From Chersky-840 sp963764205 (GTDB taxonomy: Bacteria; Actinomycetota; Acidimicrobiia; Acidimicrobiales; UBA8190), in assembly GCA_963764205.1 (NCBI GenBank), contig CAVXRN010000003.1, forward strand, positions 186,001 to 250,000: a stretch of DNA of 64,000 bases, read 5' to 3'. The first letter of the stretch is position 1. The number at the start of each line of letters is the position of its first letter. Under the pieces are notes generated by a model. That model worked only from the letters and a program-made list of their open reading frames with translations, was not told where the DNA came from and searched no databases. Made by a program: the position numbers and the translations under genes. This document shows positions 17,526-26,535 of the stretch, in pieces.

Positions 17526-18536
17526 ATGGATGCATCGCCCACCGGAGCGGACCGTCCCCGAGCCTCTCACAGGGCGCGGCGTGGCACGGCCGGCGCAACG
17601 GCACGAACGACGGCCCGCGTCCTCGGCGCGGTGAGCGTCGGTCTCCTCGTCTGTGTGGGCACGCTCTCCGGCGCGGTCGGCGCCGCGCCGCCGGCGGCAT
17701 CCGCGGCCGCCGCCCCGAGCTGCGCGTTCAGCAGCCCGTCCTTCGGGCAGCTGGTGCTCGACGTGACCCCGGGTGAGTCCATCAACGTCGACTGCAAGAA
17801 TTTTCCGACGAATCACCCGTACCTGCTCGTCGAAGCCAGCCTCCTCGTCGCCGTCGACCCCAACGCCAAGCCACTGCTCGAGGGGCAGGCCACATCGGTG
17901 CCGGGGCTCCTGGCCATCATCGCCGCCCTGCCCGAATTGAACGCCCTGTCGGTGGCGTTCCCCACGTCGGACGCCAGCGGCGTCCTGAATTACAACTACA
18001 CCGTGCCGACGTCCCAACCGCCCGATCCCAACGCCACCTGTCCCCCGACGACCGAGGAGCTCAATTCGGGCCTGATCGGGTGCGCCGTGGCCATGATCGA
18101 CCTCGAGAGCTTCAAGCCGGTGGTCGTGGGGACTTTCGTCCTCAGCTACAAGGGAGACCCCTTGTTCCCGGCCGATCCCACGTTGCACCTCTCGACCACC
18201 CACCCCGTCCGCGGTCAGCGCGTGCTGGTGAGCGACATCCCGGGAGCCAAGACCTTCTGGTGGCTGTCCACGTTGGTGTCGCTCGAGGCCGGCCTCTCGG
18301 GCGGCAGCGGCACGGGACCGATCCCCGTGGTGGTGCGGGCCGGGGGGAAGGCGATCTCCAACGCGGTGGTCACGCCGGCCAGCTACGACGGCACCACGTT
18401 CACTCCGCCGGCGTTGTCGGGCGGGTTCGTCGCCAGAGGCCATGGCCGCGAGAACGTCAAGGTCACACTGGGCGCCGTCCTGCTCGGGTTCGGGCTCGCC
18501 AACGCGGCGACGGCAAAGATGAGCGTGACGAAGTAG
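17526..18536 (+). CDS. Secreted protein of unknown function
   Basis: 336 residues from the ATG at 17526, with AAGGAG eight bases upstream. A long basic N-region precedes a hydrophobic signal segment (VLGAVSVGLLVCVGTLSGAV) and an alanine-rich cleavage region. The mature part has a few cysteines (SCAFSSP, VDCKNFP) and beta-rich segments such as FGQLVLDVTPGESINVDC, resembling secreted actinobacterial Ig-like or neocarzinostatin-type folds; I do not recognise a defined family. It lies 49 bases after the Ig-like protein on the same strand, so the two probably form one transcript and act at the cell surface. Confidence 0.8.
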   Translation: MDASPTGADRPRASHRARRGTAGATARTTARVLGAVSVGLLVCVGTLSGAVGAAPPAASAAAAPSCAFSSPSFGQLVLDVTPGESINVDCKNFPTNHPYLLVEASLLVAVDPNAKPLLEGQATSVPGLLAIIAALPELNALSVAFPTSDASGVLNYNYTVPTSQPPDPNATCPPTTEELNSGLIGCAVAMIDLESFKPVVVGTFVLSYKGDPLFPADPTLHLSTTHPVRGQRVLVSDIPGAKTFWWLSTLVSLEAGLSGGSGTGPIPVVVRAGGKAISNAVVTPASYDGTTFTPPALSGGFVARGHGRENVKVTLGAVLLGFGLANAATAKMSVTK

Positions 18537-18543
18537 CGCGCCC

Positions 18544-19492
18544 TCAGGTACCCGCCAGCTGTGCGACGACGGGGGCCAGCGACTCCCAACAGTCGGCCTC
18601 GATGGAGAAGTACGAGATGCCGTACTCCTCGCGCCGCCACCGGAGCTCCTCGACCATCTCGTCGAGCGTGCCGATCAACGCCAACGGCACGTGCAGGGCG
18701 TCGGAGGGCTCGATGCCGAAAGTCGGCGCCATGGCGTCGACGATCTTCTGCGCGTCGTCGGTGATGATGGCGAAGCCGATCAGGCAATTGAGCTCGATGT
18801 CGTCGAAGCGCGCCCCGGCGGCCTCTCTGACCCACGCCACCTTCTGACGGGTGGCGTCGGGAGAGGCGTTGGGAGCGGCCTCGGGGCCACCGGTCCCGGC
18901 CCGGAGGTCGACGTTGATGCTCACGATGTCGGCCCACTGCCCGGCGAGCGTGAGCACCCGACGGCCGCCACCGCCCAGGATCAGCGGGGGACGGGGACGC
19001 TGGACCGGTCGGGGCAACAAGGTGTGCCCCGAGACGGTGTAATAGGTGCCCGAGAACGAAAAGGGCTGGTCCGACTCCAGCAGGCCCGCCACCACGGCCA
19101 CGCCTTCCGCGAAACGGTCGACGCGGATCCCCGGCGTGTCGTAGACGATGCCCGACTCCTCGTAGTCGCTGCGCATCCACCCGGCGCCGAGCCCGAGCTC
19201 GAGCCGTCCACCCGACAGCAGGTCGAGGGTGGCCGCCTCCTTGGCCAACATCAGTGGATGGCGGTAGTCGTTGTCGAAGACGAGCGCGCCGACCCGCAAC
19301 GTCGACGTGCGCGTCGGCCGCGGCCATGAGTGCGGGCACCGGGGCCAGCTGGTCCCCGAAATGATCGGGCACCAGCAGCGTCGAGTACCCGAGGTCTTGC
19401 GCCTTGCGGGCCTGCTCGGCCCAGGATCGGGCCGTCCCGTCAGGCGCCTTGGAGAGCTGGGCCGCGAACCGGAATTTCCGGGGATGGGTCAT
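18544..19492 (-). CDS. LLM-class F420-dependent oxidoreductase (apparent frameshift)
   Basis: A TIM-barrel oxidoreductase of the luciferase-like superfamily that uses coenzyme F420 in Actinobacteria. The N-terminal part (FRFAAQLSKA, GYSTLLVPDHFGDQ) is in one frame. The larger C-terminal part (RVGALVFDNDYRHP, LSGGRLELGLGAGW, PPLILGGGG) is in another. The break is near 19303, and one base restores about 315 residues. The arrangement matches the MSMEG_2516-like subgroup (assignment from memory). Substrate unknown. The start at 19492 lies six bases after the HAD gene stop, so it is probably transcribed with acs and the HAD gene. Confidence 0.85.
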
Positions 19493-19498
19493 CGCACC

Positions 19499-20011
19499 TC
19501 ATTCGTAGTAGCCGGAGTGGATGTAGATACACGGGATGCCCTCGCGGTGGAACATGTCGCGGTTCCTCGGATCGTCCTCGAAGGCGAGCCTCGGCTCGAA
19601 GCCGTACGCCCGGAGCTCGGCCACCGCGGCACGCTTGAACCGCGACGCCTGCGCGTAGTCACCGCGATCGCGCATGACGAGCACGTCCCACCGCAACCGG
19701 TTGTGCGCGAGCCACGCCAGGGTCTGGGGCTGCACGCGCAACGGGCGGCCCGTGAGCAAGACGATGCGGAGCTCGGCGTCGAGCAGTTCGAGGAGTCGGG
19801 CCACCTCACCCACCAGCGGATCATCGCCGCAGGCGTCGAAGAAGGCGTCCCAGTCGCGCCGACCCCATTCCAAGAAGTGCTGGCGACCCGCCGCGTCGGA
19901 GAGCACGCCGTCGATGTCGAAGATGACCGCCGGCCCGGGCTCGGTGGCCGAGGCGTGCCAGCACCAGTTGGCGGGCACCGTGGGAGGCGGCACCGGGGCA
20001 CCGTCGGTCAT
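19499..20011 (-). CDS. HAD-superfamily phosphatase-like protein
   Basis: 170 residues from the ATG at 20011. Motif I is FDIDGVLSD (two catalytic Asp), motif II is VLLTGRP, and the motif IV acidic pair is in AFEDDPRN. The short insert and small size resemble the phosphatase domain of polynucleotide kinase/phosphatase-like HAD proteins, with no cap domain. Substrate not predictable. It sits 25 bases downstream of acs and six bases upstream of the LLM oxidoreductase on the same strand. Confidence 0.88.
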   Translation of the reverse strand: MTDGAPVPPPTVPANWCWHASATEPGPAVIFDIDGVLSDAAGRQHFLEWGRRDWDAFFDACGDDPLVGEVARLLELLDAELRIVLLTGRPLRVQPQTLAWLAHNRLRWDVLVMRDRGDYAQASRFKRAAVAELRAYGFEPRLAFEDDPRNRDMFHREGIPCIYIHSGYYE

Positions 20012-20036
20012 CGCACGACCCGCGCTCGGCTCGCGC

Positions 20037-22007
20037 TCAATCCTCGGCGGGCTGCGCCGTCGACAGGCGCCGGATCTCGTCGACGACGCGCGGGTCGGCC
20101 AGCGTCGTCGTGTCCCCCAGGTCACGGCCCTCGGCGACGTCGCGCAGCAGCCGGCGCATGATCTTCCCCGAGCGCGTCTTGGGCAGCTCGTCGGTGAAGA
20201 TCACCGTCTTGGGACGCGCGATGGGCCCGATGTGACGGGCGACGTGGCCACGGAGCTCCTCGCCCCGCTCGCCCGTCTGATCCTGGCCGGCCTTGAGCGT
20301 GACGAACGCGATGATGGCCTGCCCCGTCGTGTCGTCCTTGGCGCCCACCACGGCCGCCTCGGCCACCGAGGGATGGTTGACGAGCGACGACTCGACCTCG
20401 GCGGTGGAGATCCGGTGGCCCGACACGTTCATGACGTCGTCCACCCGTCCGAGCAACCAGAAGTAGCCGTCCTCGTCGATCTTGGCGCCGTCGCCCGCGA
20501 AGTACCGTCCTTCGAAACGGCTCCAGTACGTCTGCCGGTACCGCTCGGGGTCGCCGTACAGACCCCGGAGCATGGCGGGCCACGGCCGGGTCAGCGTGAG
20601 GTACCCGCCACCGCGCTCGACCGACGTGCCCGAATCGTCGACGACCTCGGCCCCGATGCCCGGAAGCGGGAACGTGGCCGACCCGGGCTTGCACGTCGTG
20701 AGCCCCGGGAGCGGCGAGATCATGATGGCACCGGTCTCGGTCTGCCACCACGTGTCCACCACCGGACAACGACCTCCCCCGATGTGGGTCCGGTACCAGA
20801 TCCACGCCTCGGGGTTGATGGGCTCGCCCACCGAGCCGAGGACCCGCAGCGACGACATGTCGTGGCGTGCGGGGAACTCGGTGCCCCACTTCATGAAGGT
20901 CCTGATGGCCGTGGGCGCGCAGTACAGGATCGTGACCCCGTAGCGCTCGATGATGTCCCACCACCGGTCCTTGTCGGGGAAGTCGGGCGTGCCCTCGTAC
21001 ATCACACTGGTGGCGCCGTTGGCGAGCGGCCCGTAGACGATGTAGCTGTGGCCGGTGACCCAGCCGATGTCGGCCGCGCACCAGTACACGTCGCGCTCGG
21101 CATGCAGGTCGAACACGGCCCGGTGGGTGAAGGCGACCTGGGTGAGGTATCCGCCGGTGCTGTGCATGATCCCCTTGGGCTTGGCCGTCGTGCCCGAGGT
21201 GTACAGCAGGTAGAGCAGGTCCTCGGCATCCATGTGCTCCGGCGGGCACGACGCCGCCGCGTCGGCCATCACGTCGTCCCACCAGTGGTCGCGTCCATCG
21301 GTCATGGGAACGGCGTCCCCGGCGTCACCCGTGCGGCGCGCCACCACCACGTGCTCGATCGACGCCGTGTCGGCCAGCGCGGTGTCGGCGTTCGCCTTGA
21401 GCGCCACGACCGCGCCCCGCCTCCACCCGCCGTCGGCGGTGACGAGCACCTTGGCCTGGGCGTCGTTGATCCGGTCGCGCAGGGCATCGGGTGAGAACCC
21501 GCCGAACACCACCGAGTGCGGGGCGCCGAGGCGCGTGCACGCCAGCATGGCGACGGGAAGCTCGGGGATCATCGGCATGTAGATCGCCACGCGGTCCCCG
21601 CGTCGGACCCCGAGCCCCTTGAGGACGTTGGCGAACCGCTCGACCTCCGCCAGCAACTCCGCGTACGTGATCGTCCTCGTGTCGCCGGGCTCGCCTTCCC
21701 AATGGATCGCCACCCGCCCACCGAGACCGGCGGCGACGTGACGGTCGAGGCAGTTGTGCGACACGTTCAACGTCCCGCCCACGAACCAGCGGGCGAAGGG
21801 CAGGTCCCACTCGAGGACGGTGTGCCATTCGTCGAACCACTCCAGCGCCCGGGCCTGCTCCGCCCAGAACGCTTCGACGTCACGCTCGGCCCGCTCGCCG
21901 ATCGACGGGTCGGCCACCACCGCCTGGTCGACGAAGCCCTCGGGGGGAGGGAACAGGCGCTCCTCGAGGTAGAAGTCCTCGATGGCGGCCCCACCGTCGT
22001 CGGACAT
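20037..22007 (-). CDS. acs: Acetyl-CoA synthetase
   Basis: AMP-forming acetate-CoA ligase of 656 residues, the normal length. It has the adenylation core motif LLYTSGTTAKPKGIMH, the acetate-pocket and hinge stretch VVDTWWQTETGAIMISPLPG, GRVDDVMNVSGHRISTAEVE, and the C-terminal PKTRSGKIMRR. The last contains the catalytic lysine that is the acetylation switch in this family. The ATG at 22007 follows a divergent 167-base spacer from the lysyltransferase-like gene. First gene of a probable three-gene unit. Confidence 0.96.
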   Translation of the reverse strand: MSDDGGAAIEDFYLEERLFPPPEGFVDQAVVADPSIGERAERDVEAFWAEQARALEWFDEWHTVLEWDLPFARWFVGGTLNVSHNCLDRHVAAGLGGRVAIHWEGEPGDTRTITYAELLAEVERFANVLKGLGVRRGDRVAIYMPMIPELPVAMLACTRLGAPHSVVFGGFSPDALRDRINDAQAKVLVTADGGWRRGAVVALKANADTALADTASIEHVVVARRTGDAGDAVPMTDGRDHWWDDVMADAAASCPPEHMDAEDLLYLLYTSGTTAKPKGIMHSTGGYLTQVAFTHRAVFDLHAERDVYWCAADIGWVTGHSYIVYGPLANGATSVMYEGTPDFPDKDRWWDIIERYGVTILYCAPTAIRTFMKWGTEFPARHDMSSLRVLGSVGEPINPEAWIWYRTHIGGGRCPVVDTWWQTETGAIMISPLPGLTTCKPGSATFPLPGIGAEVVDDSGTSVERGGGYLTLTRPWPAMLRGLYGDPERYRQTYWSRFEGRYFAGDGAKIDEDGYFWLLGRVDDVMNVSGHRISTAEVESSLVNHPSVAEAAVVGAKDDTTGQAIIAFVTLKAGQDQTGERGEELRGHVARHIGPIARPKTVIFTDELPKTRSGKIMRRLLRDVAEGRDLGDTTTLADPRVVDEIRRLSTAQPAED

Positions 22008-22174
22008 GCTCGGCCATCCCCCTCTGGAACGTGGTGCCAACCGGCGTGGCCCCGCGGGGGCCGAGCCTATACAAGGTGGCCCACCAGCCAACCCTCCCGA
22101 GCGGCGTCCCCGGCCCTGGTCACCGGTGTCGCGCTAGGCCTCTACGCGCCACGGGCCTGTCAAGATGGACGGGC

Positions 22175-25100
22175 ATGGCCCCCGGCACCTCCGAGGCCCC
22201 CGCCTCTTCCCCTTCTCCCCCCACCGGCCCCGGGCCCGACGTCCTCACCGTCGCTGTCGAGGTGGGTCGACGAGCCATGATCGTCGCCAACCTCGGGCTC
22301 CAGCCCCAGGCCACCGCCGCCACGGCCTGGGCGTCGTCGGGCCTGGCCCGGACCCTCGACGGCTGGGAAGGCCCGGGCCTCGTCCTGATCGCCGGCAACC
22401 TGCTGGACCTGGGGGCCGGACCCGAGCCCGCGGTGGCGGCCGCGTCGGCATTGGCCGCCCACCCCCGTCTGGCCAAGGCCCTCGAGACGTTCGCACGCGG
22501 TGAGGACCGCCGCGTCATCTGCATCCCGGGGTCGAGCGACGCGCCCGTGCGCTCGAGTGCCCGTCCCGCGCTGGAGGCACTCGGGGTCGAGGTCGCCGAC
22601 GCAGCCGATCTCCACATGGCGACGGCGGCCGGGACGCGGATCGTCCGGGTCGACGCGGGCGTGCCGTCACCGGCGCCGCCCGACCTCACACCCGGCGCGG
22701 CCGCGAGCGACGTAGCCGCGAACGACGGGGCGGCACGCGCCACCTTCACGCTCTCCCCCGACCCCACGGTCGAATGGCAGGACGGCCTGACCCGGCTGGC
22801 GGACCCGACGAGCACACCCCGCTTCTTGACGTCTCGCCTCCTCTACCGGCGGTTCGCCCGCTTCGCCTGGTGGTTGCTCGTCCCCTTCGCCATCGCCATC
22901 GCCCTCCGGCTCCCCTTCGTCTCCTCCTCGCTCGACCATCTCTTCTTCAGCCACCCGGCGCCGTCGCGTGCCATCCAGCGGGCCCACGCCGCGGCGTGGG
23001 GGGCGCGGTTGTTCTTCGCCGCCTTGGTGTCCATCGCCGAGATCGTGATCCTCGCCGTCGTGTTGGGCTTCGTGGCCCGCAAGGCGTGGCGGACACTGGG
23101 CGGCGGAGACCTGGACGGACCCTTCGACGACGCGCACCCCACCGGTGGCGCCACGGCCAACGACGACGCGCGCGACGCGGCCCGGACCCTGTGCGGTCGG
23201 GGGTTCGCCGGACTGGTGAGCGGAGCCACGCTGCAAGCCGAGATGGCCCACCTCGGGCCGGGCTTCTTCGCCTGTCCGGGCGCCGCGGGTGAAGTCGTCG
23301 AAGAGCACCACGGCCGGCTCGGCCTGCTCCCGGTCTTCCTGGCGTGCCAACAACTGGCCTGGGTCGAGCTCGAGACGGGCGCCGAGCTCCACGTCCGCCT
23401 CCTCCTCACCCGGTCGGAGCTCCCCGGAGCGACGCTGCTCGAACGCGTCGCGGCGCGCGACCGCAAGGTGCACGACACCCATCCCCTCGTGGTGGCGGCC
23501 TACCCCCTCGGTGCTTCGTGGCCGCCGGCACCGGATCTGGGCGCCGTGCGCAACCGGTCCCGCCGTGTGCGTCGGTGGGCGGCCGGGGCCATCGCCGTGG
23601 CCGGCGTCATCGACCTGCTCAGCGCCGTCACACCCCCCTTGCGCGGACGTCTGCACCTCGTGTTGGAACTCCTCCCCTTCGTGGCCAGCCAGACCGCCGG
23701 TGCACTCGTGGCGCTGATCGGGATCGGCCTCCTGGCCCTGGCCCGGGGCGTGCGGCGCGGTCAGCGGCGGGCATTCGTGATCGCGGTGTGGGCGCTCGCC
23801 ATCAGCGTCGTCGCCCATCTGGCGCGTGGAGGCGACGTCGGAGGGTCGCTGTTCTCCCTGGCCGTCCTGGCCTTCCTCGTCATGAACCGCAAGGAGTTCC
23901 CCGCCGCCTCGGACCGTCCCTCGCTGCGCTCTGCGGTCATCGCGCTGGTGGCGGGCGTGCTCGGCATCACCGTCATCACCACGGCGCTGGTGGAGGTGAC
24001 ACTGCGCTTCGACCTCGACCGCCCCCGCATACCCGTGTGGCGGGCGGGCCAGGCCGTGCTCGAGCGCCTCGTCGGCCTGCGCGGCGTGCCGCTTCCGGAC
24101 CGCCTCGACGACTTCTTGTCCCCGAGCCTCCTCGCCATCGGGGTCACGCTGGCCGCGGTGGCGGTCCTCCTGGCCACGAGGCCGCTCGTCGATCGTCGTC
24201 GTTCGGCCGGGCGCGCGGCGGAGGTACGTGCCCGTGACATCGTCCGCCGTCACGGCCAAGGCACGTTGGACTACTTCGCCCTCCGCAGCGACAAGCAGTG
24301 GTTCTTCCACCGGGACTCGATGGTGGCCTACGCCATCTACAGCGGCATCTGCCTGGTGTCACCCGACCCCATCGGGCCCTTGGCCGAACAGGAGCAGGTG
24401 TGGGCGGCATTTCGCCGCTTCGCCGACAACCGGGGGTGGGTCGTCACCGTCATGGGTGCAGGTGAGCACTGGCTGCCCATCTACCGCGCCACCGGCATGC
24501 ACGACATCTACATCGGCGACGAGGCCGTCGTCGACGTACAGGAATTCTCCCTCGCCGGGGGGCAGATGAAGGGTCTGCGCCAGGCCTACAACCGCATCGT
24601 CAAGTACGGCTACACCGCGTCGTTCCACGACCCCGCTCGACTCGACAGCCGGACCGCCGAGCAATTGGCGGGGCTCATGGCCCAGGGCCGGCGGGGGGAG
24701 TTCGAACGTGGGTTCTCCATGGTCCTGGGGCGGATCTTCGACCGGCGCGACGAAAACCTCATCTTGTGCATGGTGTCGGGCCCCGACGGCAACCCCGCGG
24801 CCATGTGCCAATTCGTCCCGGCGCGCGGCATCGGTGGCTACTCACTCGACCTGATGCGGCGTGACCGGGGGGAGCACCCCAACGGGCTCATCGACTTCGC
24901 CCTGATCTCCACCATCGAGCATCTCCGCACCCTCGGCTGTCAGGGCATCAGCCTCAATTTCGCGGCACTGCGGTCGGTGCTCGAAGGGGTGGGAGGCGAC
25001 GGGCCCACCCAGCGCATCGAGCGCTGGGCGCTCAAGAAGATGTCGAGCTTCTTGCAGATCGAGACCCTGTGGCGGTTCAACGCCAAGTACGGGCCGCAGT

Positions 25101-25366
25101 GGCTGCCCCGCTACGTCGTGTACGACGCCGCCGAGCACCTCGTTCCCGTCGTGGTCGCCATCTTGCGGGCCGAGTCCCTGTCGGAGGTGCCGGTCATCGG
25201 ACGCATGATCGCGGCGTCCGATCGCCGCTCCCACGCGGCGGCACCGTCGCCCGGTCCCACGCCCCGGCAGCCCGACGCCGACGATGGTGCCGGGACCGCT
25301 CCGTTCGAGACACGTCCCGACCCCGATCGCCCCGAGCTCGAACCGCACACGTCGAAACGGGGGTGA
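22175..25366 (+). CDS. DUF2156 lysyltransferase-type membrane protein fused to a degenerate metallophosphoesterase region
   Basis: 1063 residues. The C-terminal part (about 690-1005) is a phosphatidylglycerol lysyltransferase-type (MprF/LysX2-like, DUF2156) GNAT-fold domain: TLDYFALRSDKQWFFH, VSPDPIGPL, GLRQAYNRIVKYGY, FDLMRRD-like GGYSLDLMRRD. Preceding it are about six membrane helices (about 470-672). The N-terminal 27-455 resembles a calcineurin-type phosphoesterase interrupted by a membrane hairpin (about 228-300), but the expected metal-ligand motifs are altered: NLGL for DLHL, GNLLDL for GDxxEL, GSSD for GNHD, and GATL for GHTH. It probably aminoacylates or otherwise modifies a membrane lipid, with the front part structural. 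The ATG at 22175 is chosen; 22277 is an alternative. A strong hairpin follows. Confidence 0.82.
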   Translation: MAPGTSEAPASSPSPPTGPGPDVLTVAVEVGRRAMIVANLGLQPQATAATAWASSGLARTLDGWEGPGLVLIAGNLLDLGAGPEPAVAAASALAAHPRLAKALETFARGEDRRVICIPGSSDAPVRSSARPALEALGVEVADAADLHMATAAGTRIVRVDAGVPSPAPPDLTPGAAASDVAANDGAARATFTLSPDPTVEWQDGLTRLADPTSTPRFLTSRLLYRRFARFAWWLLVPFAIAIALRLPFVSSSLDHLFFSHPAPSRAIQRAHAAAWGARLFFAALVSIAEIVILAVVLGFVARKAWRTLGGGDLDGPFDDAHPTGGATANDDARDAARTLCGRGFAGLVSGATLQAEMAHLGPGFFACPGAAGEVVEEHHGRLGLLPVFLACQQLAWVELETGAELHVRLLLTRSELPGATLLERVAARDRKVHDTHPLVVAAYPLGASWPPAPDLGAVRNRSRRVRRWAAGAIAVAGVIDLLSAVTPPLRGRLHLVLELLPFVASQTAGALVALIGIGLLALARGVRRGQRRAFVIAVWALAISVVAHLARGGDVGGSLFSLAVLAFLVMNRKEFPAASDRPSLRSAVIALVAGVLGITVITTALVEVTLRFDLDRPRIPVWRAGQAVLERLVGLRGVPLPDRLDDFLSPSLLAIGVTLAAVAVLLATRPLVDRRRSAGRAAEVRARDIVRRHGQGTLDYFALRSDKQWFFHRDSMVAYAIYSGICLVSPDPIGPLAEQEQVWAAFRRFADNRGWVVTVMGAGEHWLPIYRATGMHDIYIGDEAVVDVQEFSLAGGQMKGLRQAYNRIVKYGYTASFHDPARLDSRTAEQLAGLMAQGRRGEFERGFSMVLGRIFDRRDENLILCMVSGPDGNPAAMCQFVPARGIGGYSLDLMRRDRGEHPNGLIDFALISTIEHLRTLGCQGISLNFAALRSVLEGVGGDGPTQRIERWALKKMSSFLQIETLWRFNAKYGPQWLPRYVVYDAAEHLVPVVVAILRAESLSEVPVIGRMIAASDRRSHAAAPSPGPTPRQPDADDGAGTAPFETRPDPDRPELEPHTSKRG

Positions 25367-25377
25367 CTGCCCGGACG

Positions 25378-25413
25378 CGCAGGAAGAGTGAGCCGAAGCC
25401 CACCCTTCCTGCG
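25378..25413. terminator. Bidirectional hairpin between convergent genes
   Basis: CGCAGGAAGAGTG at 25378-25390 pairs with CACCCTTCCTGCG at 25401-25413 with one mismatch and a ten-base loop. A T-containing stretch follows (GGTTTGCGATTATTT). It lies between the convergent lysyltransferase-like gene and the secreted protein gene and could serve both. Confidence 0.75.
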
Positions 25414-25443
25414 GTTCGGTTTGCGATTATTTAGAGCGTGCGT

Positions 25444-26034
25444 CTACAGCGTGCCCGAGCTGTTGGACTGGTCGATCGAGAGCGACGAAATGCTCCCGCT
25501 GCACGTTGCGATGGCGTTCCCGCTCGCCGGGGTGAGGAAGACCCCGAGCGACCCGGATCCGGCGTAAGAACCGGCGACCGGGAAGCTGCCGGTGAAGCCC
25601 ACCTCGCCGGCACCGTTGATCGTTGCGTGCAGACCATCGACGGTGAACTTCGACGGCTTCTCGCCGGTCCAGTTGACCTTGACCTTCACCTTGGCCGTCG
25701 ACGACGAGGACTCAAAGCTGGAGCATGTGCCGCCGTTCTGCCCCTTTGCCACCTTCGTCTTGATCGCCTTGACGACGACGGAGGATGCCGGAGCTGCCGG
25801 CGTCCCACCCGTGCACGAACTGAGATTCGCGGTCACCGTCGTGACTTCTTTCTTCACGCCGGGAGTCCCGTTCTGGGTCAGAGGCGGGTTGAAGCTGATG
25901 GTGCCTCCGAAGCTACACGTGGGGTTACCGGTCCCCGTCACCTTCTTGGCGAACGCAGTGCCCTCGAGCAAGGAGATGCTGGCGACGGGCAGCATCACCG
26001 CAATCAACACCATCAAGCTCTTCCTCAGTCTCAT
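25444..26034 (-). CDS. Small secreted protein of unknown function
   Basis: 196 residues from the ATG at 26034, with GGAGGGG just upstream. A clear signal peptide (hydrophobic LMVLIAVMLPVASISLL, probable cleavage after AFA) is followed by a Ser/Thr/Gly-rich mature part with about six cysteines, for example in GNPTCSFGG, NLSSCTGG, GTCSSFESS and ATCSGSISS. The pattern suggests an exported beta-sandwich with disulfides. I recognise no family. Base composition here is lower in GC than the flanking housekeeping genes, which continues through the stress island to about 36.3 kb. Confidence 0.75.
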   Translation of the reverse strand: MRLRKSLMVLIAVMLPVASISLLEGTAFAKKVTGTGNPTCSFGGTISFNPPLTQNGTPGVKKEVTTVTANLSSCTGGTPAAPASSVVVKAIKTKVAKGQNGGTCSSFESSSSTAKVKVKVNWTGEKPSKFTVDGLHATINGAGEVGFTGSFPVAGSYAGSGSLGVFLTPASGNAIATCSGSISSLSIDQSNSSGTL

Positions 26035-26286
26035 GATCCCCTCCGTATGGTCGCTGGCCGCTAGCCAGTGACGGGCTGCACCCGTCCATCGGGGTCATCT
26101 TGACGACAGTGGCTCAACGGCGAACCCGAGAAACCACCTGAACCACCTAGGTGATCTCTCGGTGTGCATCGTGCGCTGCAATCTCGCTCGTGTAGAGCGG
26201 TCTCGCTCAGTCATGTGCCTTCGCATGTGCGAAATCAAAAGCGCGACGGTGGTCACGTCAGGTCCCGCGGTGGGGAGCGGGCCGGG

Positions 26287-26535
26287 TCAGTCCTCCAGGT
26301 TGTGCATCGCGGCTTCGCAACGTCTGCAGCGGAGCCCGGGTGCCGGTTCCCACGCGACGAACGGTCCTTCTGACTGGTAGTGCGTGCACAACGACCACGC
26401 CTGTGGTTCGCCGTCAACCACAAGATGAGCATGAAAGAGGCAGGTGAGTGGCGAATCGCCCGGTGGTTGAAGGAGAACCTCGCCCCACCGTGAGTCGGCT
26501 GAGGCGAGAAAGTCCACGTGAGTGAAGATATCCAT
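26287..26535 (-). CDS. Small Cys-containing protein of unknown function
   Basis: 82 residues. It ends in a compact LRCRRCEAAMHNLED with a CxxC, plus an earlier Cys in WSLCTHY, which might bind a metal. The N-terminus is MDIFTHVDFLASADSRWG. It is acidic and rich in Trp/His, unlike a random frame. It overlaps the nominal 3-prime end of the DUF6328 gene in another frame. A SigB-like promoter sequence lies 64 bases upstream of the start, which supports it as an independent gene. No obvious ribosome site. Confidence 0.55.
   Translation of the reverse strand: MDIFTHVDFLASADSRWGEVLLQPPGDSPLTCLFHAHLVVDGEPQAWSLCTHYQSEGPFVAWEPAPGLRCRRCEAAMHNLED

Noticed and set aside
16644..18536. A single 630-residue secreted fusion protein
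   Set aside because: The second half has its own ribosome site, ATG and signal peptide at 17526, and the first half has a proper C-terminus ending at 17476 after a one-base correction.
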